From NCBI GenBank assembly GCA_039821605.1, contig JBCBNV010000001.1, forward strand, positions 1 through 64,000: a stretch of DNA of 64,000 nt. The letters are read 5' to 3'. The DNA is from CALBPI01 sp039821605. Lineage in GTDB: Bacteria; Pseudomonadota; Gammaproteobacteria; Steroidobacterales; Woeseiaceae. A program made the position numbers and the translations under genes. Below, piece by piece: positions 38,361 to 46,139 of this stretch; positions within the stretch are counted from its first letter, which is position 1; each line of letters starts with the position of its first letter. The notes beneath the pieces were generated by a model that had not been told where the DNA came from, ran no database searches, and saw nothing but the letters and a program-made list of their open reading frames with translations.

Positions 38361-39858
38361 GTTTCGCAGCGCGTCGCCGCGGCCCTGGCGTGACCCGCGC
38401 CTGGGGGTTGCGGTGCTACTGGGTGCACTGCTGCCGCTGGGCTTTGCACCCTTCGAATTCTGGTGGCTGCTGCCGGCCGTGGTCGCCGCGCAGGCACTGA
38501 CCTGGATCGATCTCGCGCCGCGTCGCGCCTACAGCGTCGGTTTTGGCTTCGGAGCGGGTGCCTTTCTCGCGGGCACCTACTGGCTCTACCACTCGATTGT
38601 CATCATCGGCAAAGTGCCGCTGCCCCTCGCGCTCGTGCTCATGCTGGGGCTCGTCGCCATCATGGCGCTCTACTACGGCGGCGTCGCCTGGGCGGTAACG
38701 CGGTTCGCGCGCGGTCGCGTGCTGCCGGCCGTACTCGTGTTGCCGGGCGCCTGGGTGCTGTTCGAATGGGGTCGCGGCTGGGTGCTGTCAGGGTTCCCCT
38801 GGCTGTCGCTGGGCTACGCGCTGCCCGAGTCGATCATGGCGGGCTACCTGCCGTTGGTTGGTGTGTACGGCGGAACGCTCGCGCTCGCGGCAGTGGGTGC
38901 TGCCTCGCTGGGCGCCGTCAAGTTCATGAAGCCGCTCGAGAGGGCGCTTTGTGTGGCATGCGCCGCGGTCATCATGGTCACCGGGTTTGGGCTCGCTAGA
39001 GTCGATTGGGTGACGCCCGGCGAGCGTTCCGTGTCTGCGAGCATCGGCCAGCTCGGGCTCGATCAGCGCCTCAAGTGGACGCAGGAAGCGTTCAACGAGA
39101 CGCTCAACTGGTACGCCAATTTCGTCGCCGAGGAACGCGGTGCGGACGTGCTCGTCATGCCCGAAGCGGCAATCCCGAGCGTCGCCGATCGGGTCACCGT
39201 GTACCTCGATCAGCTCGGTGCCACGGCGGGCGCGTCGGGCGGCACGTTGCTGCTTGGCATCCTGCGTCGGGATGAGCAGGGCGTCTACAACGCGCTGGGC
39301 GCGTTCGAGGGTCGCGAGCGCAGCTGGTATGACAAGCGCCACCTCGTGCCCTTCGGCGAGTTCTTCCCCGTGCCCGCATTCGTACGCGAGTGGATGCGGC
39401 TGCGCGACCTGCCGTACTCGGATATCGCTCGTGGCCGCGCCAACCCCGAGCCGCTCACGGCCGCAGGCTTTCCCATTGCGACAAGCATTTGCTACGAGGA
39501 CGCCTACCCGGCCGAGCAGCTCGGCTTCTTTCCCGACGCGGCGTTCATCGTCAATGTCAGCAACGACGGCTGGTTCGGCGACTCCATCGCGCCCTGGCAG
39601 CACCTTCAGATCGCGCGGACGCGATCGGCCGAGTCGCAACGCTGGCAATTGCGCGCCACGAACACCGGCGTCACGGCCATTATCGACGGGCGCGGACGCG
39701 TCGTGGATCAGGCGCCCGCGTTCGAGCCCGCGGTATTGCGCGGCACGATCGAGACGGTCGCCGGGCACACGCCCTACACGCGGCTTGGCAACCTGCCTGC
39801 GCTCGCCCTGAGCCTTGCGCTCATCGCGCTGGGCGCGGCGCTCGGCCGCAGGGGCTGA
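38338..39858 (+). CDS. lnt: Apolipoprotein N-acyltransferase
   Basis: Inner-membrane enzyme adding the third acyl chain to lipoproteins. The 506 residues comprise about six to eight helices, then a nitrilase domain with the catalytic triad visible in MPEAAIPS (Glu), YDKRHLVPFGEF (Lys) and SICYEDAY (Cys), plus NVSNDGWFGDS. It overlaps corC by 23 bp. Relevant to the lipoproteins encoded downstream. Confidence 0.95.
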   Translation: MSPTTQPEFRSASPRPWRDPRLGVAVLLGALLPLGFAPFEFWWLLPAVVAAQALTWIDLAPRRAYSVGFGFGAGAFLAGTYWLYHSIVIIGKVPLPLALVLMLGLVAIMALYYGGVAWAVTRFARGRVLPAVLVLPGAWVLFEWGRGWVLSGFPWLSLGYALPESIMAGYLPLVGVYGGTLALAAVGAASLGAVKFMKPLERALCVACAAVIMVTGFGLARVDWVTPGERSVSASIGQLGLDQRLKWTQEAFNETLNWYANFVAEERGADVLVMPEAAIPSVADRVTVYLDQLGATAGASGGTLLLGILRRDEQGVYNALGAFEGRERSWYDKRHLVPFGEFFPVPAFVREWMRLRDLPYSDIARGRANPEPLTAAGFPIATSICYEDAYPAEQLGFFPDAAFIVNVSNDGWFGDSIAPWQHLQIARTRSAESQRWQLRATNTGVTAIIDGRGRVVDQAPAFEPAVLRGTIETVAGHTPYTRLGNLPALALSLALIALGAALGRRG

Positions 39859-39926
39859 GCGGGCTTCCAACGCTGCGGCAAGGCTGTATCCTTGCCGGTT
39901 TAGTAACCAAAGACCGGCCCCGGGCC

Positions 39927-42401
39927 ATGAGCAAGCAATACCATCCCAAGGACATTGAGCCGCAGGTTCAGCGCCACTGGCGCGAGCAGGGCACCTTCGA
40001 GGTCGATGAGACCGAGGGCGTCGACCCCTACTACTGCCTGACCATGTTCCCCTACCCCAGCGGCAAGCTGCACATGGGGCACGTGCGCGTGTTCACGATC
40101 TCGGACGTGGTGGCGCGCTACCACCGCATGCAGGGCAAGCACGTGCTACAGCCCATGGGTTGGGATGCCTTTGGCATGCCCGCCGAAAACGCGGCCATCC
40201 AGCACCAGGTGCCGCCGGCGAAATGGACCTACGACAACATCGGCTACATGCGTAGCCAGATGGATTCGCTCGGCCTCGGCTACGACTGGCGGCGTGAGGT
40301 CACGACCTGCCGTCCCGAGTACTACCGCTGGGAGCAGTGGCTGTTCACGAAACTGTTCGAGAAGGGTCTCGTCTACCGCAAGAGTTCGGTCGTCAACTGG
40401 GACCCCGTGGACAACACGGTGCTGGCCAACGAGCAGGTCATCGACGGCCGCGGCTGGCGCTCGGGTGCACTCGTGGAGCGGCGTGAGATTCCGCAGTGGT
40501 TCATGAAGATCACGGACTACGCCGATGAGCTGCTCGAGAGCCTCGATGGGCTCGACGGCTGGCCCGAGTCCGTCAAGACGATGCAGCGCAACTGGATCGG
40601 TCGCTCCGAAGGCGTCGAAATCGGATTCGACGTCGAAGACGGCTATGCAGACACACTCGCTGAAACGGACGGCAAGCTGCGCGTCTTCACGACGCGGCCC
40701 GACACGCTCTACGGCGTGACCTACATGGCCGTCGCCGCCGAGCATCCGCTCGCCGCGCGCGCGGCCAAGTCGAATCCGGGTCTCCAGGGGTTCATCGAAG
40801 CCTGCCGCCAGGGCGGTGCTGCCGAAGCCGAAGTCGAGACCATGGAAAAGAAAGGCATGGCGCTCGGCATCGACGCGATCCATCCGCTCACGGGTGAGCG
40901 CGTGCCCATCTGGGTCGCCAACTTCGTGCTCATGTCCTACGGCACGGGCGCCGTCATGGGCGTGCCCGGTCACGACCAGCGCGACTGGGAATTCGCGACG
41001 CAGTGCGGGCTGACCATCAAGCAGGTCATTGGCGCGCTGCCAGGCGATACCGCCGATCTCTCCAAAGCGGCCTATCTGGGCAAGGGCACGACCGTGAACT
41101 CGGGTGAGTTTGACGGGCTCGAGTTCCAGGCCGCGTTCGACGCCATCGCTGACCGGCTCGTGGCCGACGGTAAAGGTGCTCGTACGATCAACTACCGGCT
41201 GCGCGACTGGGGTGTGTCTCGTCAGCGCTACTGGGGCGCGCCGATTCCGATCATCTACTGCGATGACTGCGGCGCCGTGCCCGTGCCCGAGGCGGACCTG
41301 CCCGTGGTGCTGCCCGAGGACGTGGTCGTGAGCGGGACGGGGTCACCGCTCAAGGACATGCCCGAGTTCGTGGATGTCGCATGTCCCAAGTGCGGCACGC
41401 CTGCAAAGCGCGAGACGGACACGTTCGACACCTTCGTGGAGTCGTCGTGGTATTACGCGCGCTACGCGTCCTTCGACGCCGACGCGGGCATGCTCGACGA
41501 CCGCGTCAACTACTGGCTGCCCGTCAACCAGTACATCGGCGGCGTCGAGCACGCGATCCTGCACCTCTTGTACGCACGCTTCTTCCACAAGGTCATGCGC
41601 GACCTGGGCCTCGTGCCCGGTGACGAGCCGTTCACCAACCTGCTCACGCAGGGCATGGTCAACAAGGACGGCAGCAAGATGTCCAAGTCCAAGGGCAACA
41701 CCGTGGACCCGCAGGGCATGGTGGATGAGTACGGTGCCGATACCGTGCGTCTGTTCATGATGTTCACGGCGCCGCCCGAGCAGGCGCTCGAGTGGTCGGA
41801 CGATGGTGTTGCCGGTGCCTTCCGGTTCCTGCGCCGCCTCTGGCGCGTGGTGCACGAGCATCTGGACGCGGACCATGACGCCGTTGCCGAATTCGATGAC
41901 CTGCCGTCTGGCCTCAAGGACCTGCGCCGCAAGACGCACGAGGTCATCGCCAAGGTGTCCGACGATGTTGGCCGACGCTACACGTTCAACACGGCCATCG
42001 CGGGCGTCATGGAGCTTGTCAACGCTGTGACGGCCACGGACGTCACCGACGGTCGCGGCCAGGCCGTGCGCCAGGAAGCGCTCGAGACGGGCGTGTTGCT
42101 GCTGTCACCCATCGTGCCGCACGTCACGCACGCGCTCTGGCAGGCGCTGGGCCATGAGACGGCCGTCGTCGATGAACGCTGGCCGAGCGTCGACGAGGGC
42201 GCGCTCGTCAAGGACGCGATTGAACTCGTCGTCCAGGTCAACGGCAAACTGCGCGCGCGGCTCGAAGTGCCCGCTGATGCCGACAAGGCCGCGCTCGAGG
42301 CCGCCGCGCTCGCGGACAGCCACGTGCAGTCGTTCATTGGTGACCAGGCAGTGCGGCGCGTCATCGTCGTGCCCGGCAAGCTCGTCAATGTCGTGGTCTG
42401 A
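39927..42401 (+). CDS. leuS: Leucine-tRNA ligase
   Basis: Class I synthetase of 824 residues. The ATG at 39927 begins MSKQYHPKDIEPQVQRHWRE. The HIGH-type motif is in PYPSGKLHMGHVRV, the editing domain is around residues 230-410 (TRPDTLYG and GTGAVMGVPGHDQRD), and KMSKS is in GSKMSKSKGNTVDP. The lptE start overlaps its end by 14 bp. Confidence 0.97.
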   Translation: MSKQYHPKDIEPQVQRHWREQGTFEVDETEGVDPYYCLTMFPYPSGKLHMGHVRVFTISDVVARYHRMQGKHVLQPMGWDAFGMPAENAAIQHQVPPAKWTYDNIGYMRSQMDSLGLGYDWRREVTTCRPEYYRWEQWLFTKLFEKGLVYRKSSVVNWDPVDNTVLANEQVIDGRGWRSGALVERREIPQWFMKITDYADELLESLDGLDGWPESVKTMQRNWIGRSEGVEIGFDVEDGYADTLAETDGKLRVFTTRPDTLYGVTYMAVAAEHPLAARAAKSNPGLQGFIEACRQGGAAEAEVETMEKKGMALGIDAIHPLTGERVPIWVANFVLMSYGTGAVMGVPGHDQRDWEFATQCGLTIKQVIGALPGDTADLSKAAYLGKGTTVNSGEFDGLEFQAAFDAIADRLVADGKGARTINYRLRDWGVSRQRYWGAPIPIIYCDDCGAVPVPEADLPVVLPEDVVVSGTGSPLKDMPEFVDVACPKCGTPAKRETDTFDTFVESSWYYARYASFDADAGMLDDRVNYWLPVNQYIGGVEHAILHLLYARFFHKVMRDLGLVPGDEPFTNLLTQGMVNKDGSKMSKSKGNTVDPQGMVDEYGADTVRLFMMFTAPPEQALEWSDDGVAGAFRFLRRLWRVVHEHLDADHDAVAEFDDLPSGLKDLRRKTHEVIAKVSDDVGRRYTFNTAIAGVMELVNAVTATDVTDGRGQAVRQEALETGVLLLSPIVPHVTHALWQALGHETAVVDERWPSVDEGALVKDAIELVVQVNGKLRARLEVPADADKAALEAAALADSHVQSFIGDQAVRRVIVVPGKLVNVVV

Positions 42402-42876
42402 TCGACTTGGGCGCGGCGCGCTGCTGGCGTTCGTGCTCGCGCTTGCGGGCTGCGGGTTCCGTCTCGCGGGTCAACAGTCGCTGCCCCCGGGCTTCGAGAC
42501 GATCGCCGTCGACATTGAAGACACGCGCAGCGATGTCTACCTGGCGCTCGAGCGCGCGCTTGCCGCGCGGGGTGTGCGTATCGACCGCGACTCACCCAAC
42601 CGGCTCGCGATCAGCGACATCGAGACGGGGCAGCGCGTGCTGTCCGTGTCAGCGCGTAACATTCCCCGTGAGTACGAAGTGTTCTACACGATCAGCTACA
42701 GCTTTCGACGCGATCGCGAGCTGCTGCTTGAGCGTCCCGCGGTAACACTCACGCGCGACTACATCTGGGACGAAACCCAGGTGCTTGGCAAGCTGCGTGA
42801 AGAGCGGCGTCTGCGCGCACTCATCGTCGACGATCTCGTCGACATCATCCTGCGCCAGATCGCTTCGGTGGCCTGA
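42388..42876 (+). CDS. lptE: LPS-assembly lipoprotein LptE
   Basis: Outer-membrane lipoprotein that plugs the LptD barrel during LPS export. The 162 residues start with a lipoprotein signal ending LALAGC (Cys22), and have the family pattern GFRLAGQQSLPPGFETIAVD and IWDETQVLGKLREE. Usually holA follows in gammaproteobacteria; here the next gene is different. Confidence 0.92.
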   Translation: MSWSDRLGRGALLAFVLALAGCGFRLAGQQSLPPGFETIAVDIEDTRSDVYLALERALAARGVRIDRDSPNRLAISDIETGQRVLSVSARNIPREYEVFYTISYSFRRDRELLLERPAVTLTRDYIWDETQVLGKLREERRLRALIVDDLVDIILRQIASVA

Positions 42877-43352
42877 TGCTCACGTTCGGCGCGGTGGCCG
42901 AGGGGCACGCGCTGCGCCGCGCTCTGGAGGCCTGGCTCTCGGTGCACGGACTCACGCTCGTGGCGCACGGCAACGCCGAGGACTTGCCCGGCAGCTACTG
43001 GGGTGCCCCCGAAGCGGGTATTGAGACGGGCCGCCTGCATGTCCGCGATGACACGCCCTTGCACTCATTGCTGCATGAGGCCTGTCACATCGTCTGCGCG
43101 CGGGCCGCGGGCCGCCCGGAGTTTGCGCGTGACGCGGGCAGCGACGGCTCGGAGGAAGACGCCGTGTGCCTGCTGCAGCTGATCGTCGCCGATCGCTTGC
43201 CCGACGTGGGCTGGCGGCGGCTCGCCGTCGATATGGATGCCTGGGGCTACCGCTTCATGGCGGGGAGCACCGCGGCGTGGTTTCGCCGTGACTCGGCTGC
43301 AGCCTGGCGCTGGCTCGACGCGCACGGTCTCGCGCAAAGGGTGGCCGCGTGA
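42876..43352 (+). CDS. Zincin-like putative metallopeptidase
   Basis: The 158-residue product has the zinc-binding HExxH motif in LLHEACHIVCA near residue 68 and a downstream acidic segment (EEDAVCLLQ) that could supply a third ligand. No signal peptide is seen, so it is probably cytoplasmic. The ATG overlaps the lptE stop. Family and substrate are unknown to me. Confidence 0.72.
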   Translation: MLTFGAVAEGHALRRALEAWLSVHGLTLVAHGNAEDLPGSYWGAPEAGIETGRLHVRDDTPLHSLLHEACHIVCARAAGRPEFARDAGSDGSEEDAVCLLQLIVADRLPDVGWRRLAVDMDAWGYRFMAGSTAAWFRRDSAAAWRWLDAHGLAQRVAA

Positions 43353-44038
43353 GCGCAAAACGACTGGTCGCCTACGTCGTCGCGTTGGCCGGCGTCATGA
43401 TCGGCCTTGCCGCGATCGAGCGCTACACCGAAGCGGGTCTTCGGCTGCTCGTCTCGAGTCCGCTCGCTCGCACGCTGGGCACCAGCGAGTACTCGGTCGT
43501 CGAGTGGCTGCAGGTGGCGGCGCTGGTGGTCATCGCGGCACTGGCATGGTTAGCCATGCGCCTGTCACGCACTCAGCGCCCGCTCGCAGCCATGGGTTTG
43601 GCGGTGGCGGCCGCCGCGTTTTGTCGCGAGCTCGACCTGTTTCTCGATGCCTACCTGTTCGACCACGCCTGGCAGGTGCTGGTCGCGATCATTGCGGTAG
43701 CTGCCATCGTGTTTGCCGTGCGCCACCGTCGTGCGCTGATCGCCTCCTGGGCCCGGGCGGTGCAGGAACCACCGATGGTGCTCATGGTGCTCGGCGTGAG
43801 CCTGCTGTTGGTTTTTGCCCCGGTACTCGGCAGCGAGGGCCTTTGGCAATCGCTCATGGGCGATGCCTATGTGCGCATCGCCAAGATCGCCGCCGAAGAA
43901 CTCGCGGAGCTCGCGGGCTACTGGTTGTGGCTCATTGGCCAGATTGAATTCACGCTATCTTGCCGGTGGCAGCACGCCACGCCCGCAGCAGAACGCGACC
44001 GCCGCCGCGGTGAACGCCGGCGGCGCAAACGAAAGTGA
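43349..44038 (+). CDS. Integral membrane protein of unknown function
   Basis: The 229-residue product has about six hydrophobic segments. Acidic residues lie in or near membrane segments (CRELDLFLD and AAEELAELAGYWLW), and the C-terminal tail is very basic (ERDRRRGERRRRKRK). It overlaps the preceding metallopeptidase-like gene by 4 bp and is followed directly by a lipoprotein gene. No family recognised. Confidence 0.65.
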   Translation: MSAKRLVAYVVALAGVMIGLAAIERYTEAGLRLLVSSPLARTLGTSEYSVVEWLQVAALVVIAALAWLAMRLSRTQRPLAAMGLAVAAAAFCRELDLFLDAYLFDHAWQVLVAIIAVAAIVFAVRHRRALIASWARAVQEPPMVLMVLGVSLLLVFAPVLGSEGLWQSLMGDAYVRIAKIAAEELAELAGYWLWLIGQIEFTLSCRWQHATPAAERDRRRGERRRRKRK

Positions 44039-44061
44039 TGACTGACCCGGAGGATGTGCCA

Positions 44062-44793
44062 ATGAGAGGGCTCAGGACAGCCGCGGCTGCAACAGTTGCC
44101 GCAGTCGCGCTGGCGGGATGCGGACATAAGGCCGACGAACCCGCTGCGTCGACCGCCGAGGTGGCAGCGGCGCAGGAGATGGCACCTTCGCCCGCAGAGA
44201 CGTTGGGTGCGCAGCCGCTGCCGCTGCGCCTGGCATTCATGTCAGGCCACGTCGAAGCGGGGCTCGCACTCTACAAGGCGGGCGCCCCTGCGATGGCTGC
44301 AAAACACTTGCTGCACCCCGTGTCCGAGAGCTACGCCGAAGAGCGGGCCGGTCTCGACGCGCTGGGCTTTGATCCCTCACTGTTCGAGGTTGTCTCGACG
44401 GCACTCGAGGCCGGTCGCACGGCCGACGATGTTGCGTCGCAGCTCGCCGCGGCCGAGGCGCACCTGGGCGAAATCGCTGCGAAGGCCGGCGGTGACGCGG
44501 GCGAGATCATCGCGTTTCTCATGCAGACCGTGATCGACGAATACGGTGAAGGTGTGGCCGACGGGACCGTGGTCAATGCCGGTGAGTATCAGGACGCGTT
44601 CGGATTCACCATCGTGGCAATCAAGCGCGTGCCCGGGTTGCCCGCCGAACAACAGGCGCCGGTACTCAGTGCCCTTGAGGCGCTTCGCGGGCTGTGGCCC
44701 GAGGCACCGATTCCGCCTGCGCTCGCCGCACCGGTTGCCGACGTGACCCTCGCGGCCGAGGCAGTGGCCGCGCTCGTCGCGGTATCGCCCTGA
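44062..44793 (+). CDS. Lipoprotein of unknown function
   Basis: The ATG at 44062 has GGAGG at 44049-44053. A lipoprotein signal ends in ALAGC (Cys20). The mature part of about 223 residues is Ala/Glu-rich and mostly helical, with segments such as GHVEAGLALYKAGAP and AAKHLLHPVSESYAEERAGL. I do not recognise the family. It lies 159 bp upstream of the HiPIP gene and could be a periplasmic partner, but this is only positional. Confidence 0.7.
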   Translation: MRGLRTAAAATVAAVALAGCGHKADEPAASTAEVAAAQEMAPSPAETLGAQPLPLRLAFMSGHVEAGLALYKAGAPAMAAKHLLHPVSESYAEERAGLDALGFDPSLFEVVSTALEAGRTADDVASQLAAAEAHLGEIAAKAGGDAGEIIAFLMQTVIDEYGEGVADGTVVNAGEYQDAFGFTIVAIKRVPGLPAEQQAPVLSALEALRGLWPEAPIPPALAAPVADVTLAAEAVAALVAVSP

Positions 44794-44829
44794 CACGAAA
44801 GCACCACGGATCCGAACTCCTGCGGGCTT

Positions 44830-44851
44830 GCTGTCTGCAATTGGCGACAGC
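44830..44851. promoter_or_regulatory. PpsR/CrtJ-type box upstream of the HiPIP gene
   Basis: TGT (44832-44834), 12 bases, ACA (44847-44849): a perfect match to the known PpsR/CrtJ target TGT-N12-ACA. The palindrome is extended to GCTGTC and GACAGC. It lies about 100 bp upstream of the HiPIP start. ppsR itself is in this window. Confidence 0.65.
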
Positions 44852-44853
44852 TC

Positions 44854-44867
44854 GTTGCGTAAGCAAC
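44854..44867. promoter_or_regulatory. 14-bp inverted repeat beside the PpsR-type box
   Basis: GTTGC-GTAA-GCAAC is symmetric and sits 2 bp from the PpsR-type box. It has CRP/FNR-like size and spacing but departs from the FNR consensus. The bound factor, if any, is unknown. Confidence 0.35.
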
Positions 44868-44952
44868 TGATTCCGATGCAGGTTTGCTTTGCGCGTGCCG
44901 TGCTCGCTCGATTACCATAACGAGCTGCGTTCCCTCACCCAAAGGAAGACTC

Positions 44953-45582
44953 ATGCGCAAAGACGAACAGAGCACGGACGAAACCCGCCGCAAGCTCGTA
45001 AAAGCAGCTGCCGGTACGGCGATCGTGCTGCCGTTGTCGGGCCTCGTGGCCTGTGGCGGCGGTGATGATACGTCGGACACCGAGAGCGCCGCTGCCAGCG
45101 CAGCGGATTCCGCCGCTGATACCGTTTCCGACGCGGCCAACGACGTGGCTGACGGCGTCGCGAACGCCGCCGACGCCGTCGGCGATATGGCCGACGACGC
45201 TGCGGATGCCGTCAGTGACGTGGCCGACGACGCGGCCAGCGCCATCGACGATGCTGCCGATACCGCCTCTGACATGGTCGATGACGCGAAGGACACGGCC
45301 GCCGGCATGGTCGATGATGCCAAGGACGCCGTAGGTGACGTGGTTGCCGGTCTGCCCAAGCTCGAAGAGAGTGATCCCGTCGCCCAGGCCTTGGGCTACG
45401 TGCACGACGCGAGCAAGGTCGACCAGTCCAAGTACGCCGGTCGTGGCGCCGAGGCCAATGAAGACTGCAAGAATTGCGCACTCTACGTGGCGCGTGAGGG
45501 CGGCTGGGGCGCCTGCTCAATCTTTGCCGGCAAGGCCGTCAACGAAAACGGCTGGTGCGCGAGCTACAACCGCGCGGGCTGA
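44953..45582 (+). CDS. High-potential iron-sulfur protein, predicted tethered lipoprotein
   Basis: The C-terminal domain (about residues 138-209) is a HiPIP: Cys172, Cys175, Cys188 and Cys202 in a C-X2-C-X12-C-X13-C pattern, with conserved Tyr161 and GWGACSIF. HiPIPs carry electrons to photosynthetic reaction centres in many purple bacteria. The N-terminus has a twin-arginine (TRRKL) signal that ends in a lipobox (LVAC, Cys34), so Tat export and lipid anchoring are both predicted. Residues 38-134 are an Asp/Ala-rich linker with an 11-residue period: Asp at 56, 67, 78, 89, 100, 111 and 122; Val/Ile at 65, 76, 87, 98, 109, 120 and 131. Typical HiPIPs lack such a linker. AAGGAAG precedes the ATG. 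Convergent to tspO. Confidence 0.9.
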   Translation: MRKDEQSTDETRRKLVKAAAGTAIVLPLSGLVACGGGDDTSDTESAAASAADSAADTVSDAANDVADGVANAADAVGDMADDAADAVSDVADDAASAIDDAADTASDMVDDAKDTAAGMVDDAKDAVGDVVAGLPKLEESDPVAQALGYVHDASKVDQSKYAGRGAEANEDCKNCALYVAREGGWGACSIFAGKAVNENGWCASYNRAG

Positions 45583-45613
45583 ATCAGGCGCGCCGGTTAC
45601 CGGCAAATGCTGC

Positions 45614-45646
45614 AAAGGCCGTCGGGATGCCCGGCGGCCTTTTTTT
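45614..45646 (+). terminator. Intrinsic terminator after the HiPIP gene
   Basis: AAGGCCGTCGGG pairs with CCCGGCGGCCTT (one G-T), with a 3-nt loop and a T run. The T run overlaps the tspO stop codon, so the two convergent genes meet here. Confidence 0.85.
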
Positions 45647-46139
45647 ATGCGCCGAAAGGGCTGTTGAGATTGACGATGGCGACGTTGAGCACGGTCGCGA
45701 ACGCGACCCAACCGAGATAGGGCGCCAGCAGCCAGCGTGAGAGGGGGGCGAGGCCACCGACGGCGACCATGATCGACAACACGGAGAGCCAGAGCGCCAC
45801 GGCATCGAACACGGCGAGGTCGGGTCGCTGGATGAAGAAAAACAGGTAGCTCCAGCCCAGGTTGAGCCCGATGTTCACGGCGAACAGCGCGACGACCAGC
45901 GTGCGCGCCTTGCCGGACCCGGCGGCCCGCCACAGTCTATGCGCCGCATAAGCGGACAACAGGAAGATCGTGGTCCAGGCGGGACCGAACAGCCAGTCCG
46001 GTGGCTGGAATACCGGCTTCTCGAGTGCGCGGTACCAGGGGCCCAGCGGCGTCAGCAGGCCGCCCAGCGCGCCCGTGGAAAAGGCAACCGCGAGTGCCAC
46101 CCACAGCGAGGGCGCGCGCAGCGACTGCGCGAAGGTCAC
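45645..46139 (-). CDS. tspO: TspO/MBR family tryptophan-rich sensory protein
   Basis: Five-helix membrane protein binding porphyrins; in Rhodobacter it modulates photosynthesis-gene expression in response to oxygen. The GTG at 46139 overlaps the bchP stop (GTGA) and gives 164 residues. Family motifs WYRALEKPVFQPPDWLFGPAW and NIGLNLGWSYLFF are present in shortened form. A longer reading upstream would run through bchP and has no homology. Confidence 0.92.
   Translation of the reverse strand: MTFAQSLRAPSLWVALAVAFSTGALGGLLTPLGPWYRALEKPVFQPPDWLFGPAWTTIFLLSAYAAHRLWRAAGSGKARTLVVALFAVNIGLNLGWSYLFFFIQRPDLAVFDAVALWLSVLSIMVAVGGLAPLSRWLLAPYLGWVAFATVLNVAIVNLNSPFGA

Noticed and set aside
38788..39870. 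360-residue open frame antisense to lnt
   Set aside because: Lies opposite the catalytic domain of lnt; no recognisable protein features.
39390..39926. Longer N-terminus for leuS inside lnt
   Set aside because: The upstream residues are out-of-frame lnt sequence; LeuS homology begins at 39927.
44832..44849. Chance match to TGT-N12-ACA
   Set aside because: Six fixed bases do occur by chance in 64 kb. I kept the site as a finding only because of its position and extended arms, at moderate confidence.
44854..44867. FNR box
   Set aside because: The symmetric site has TTGCG and CGTAA-type halves rather than TTGAT and ATCAA, so an FNR assignment is not justified.
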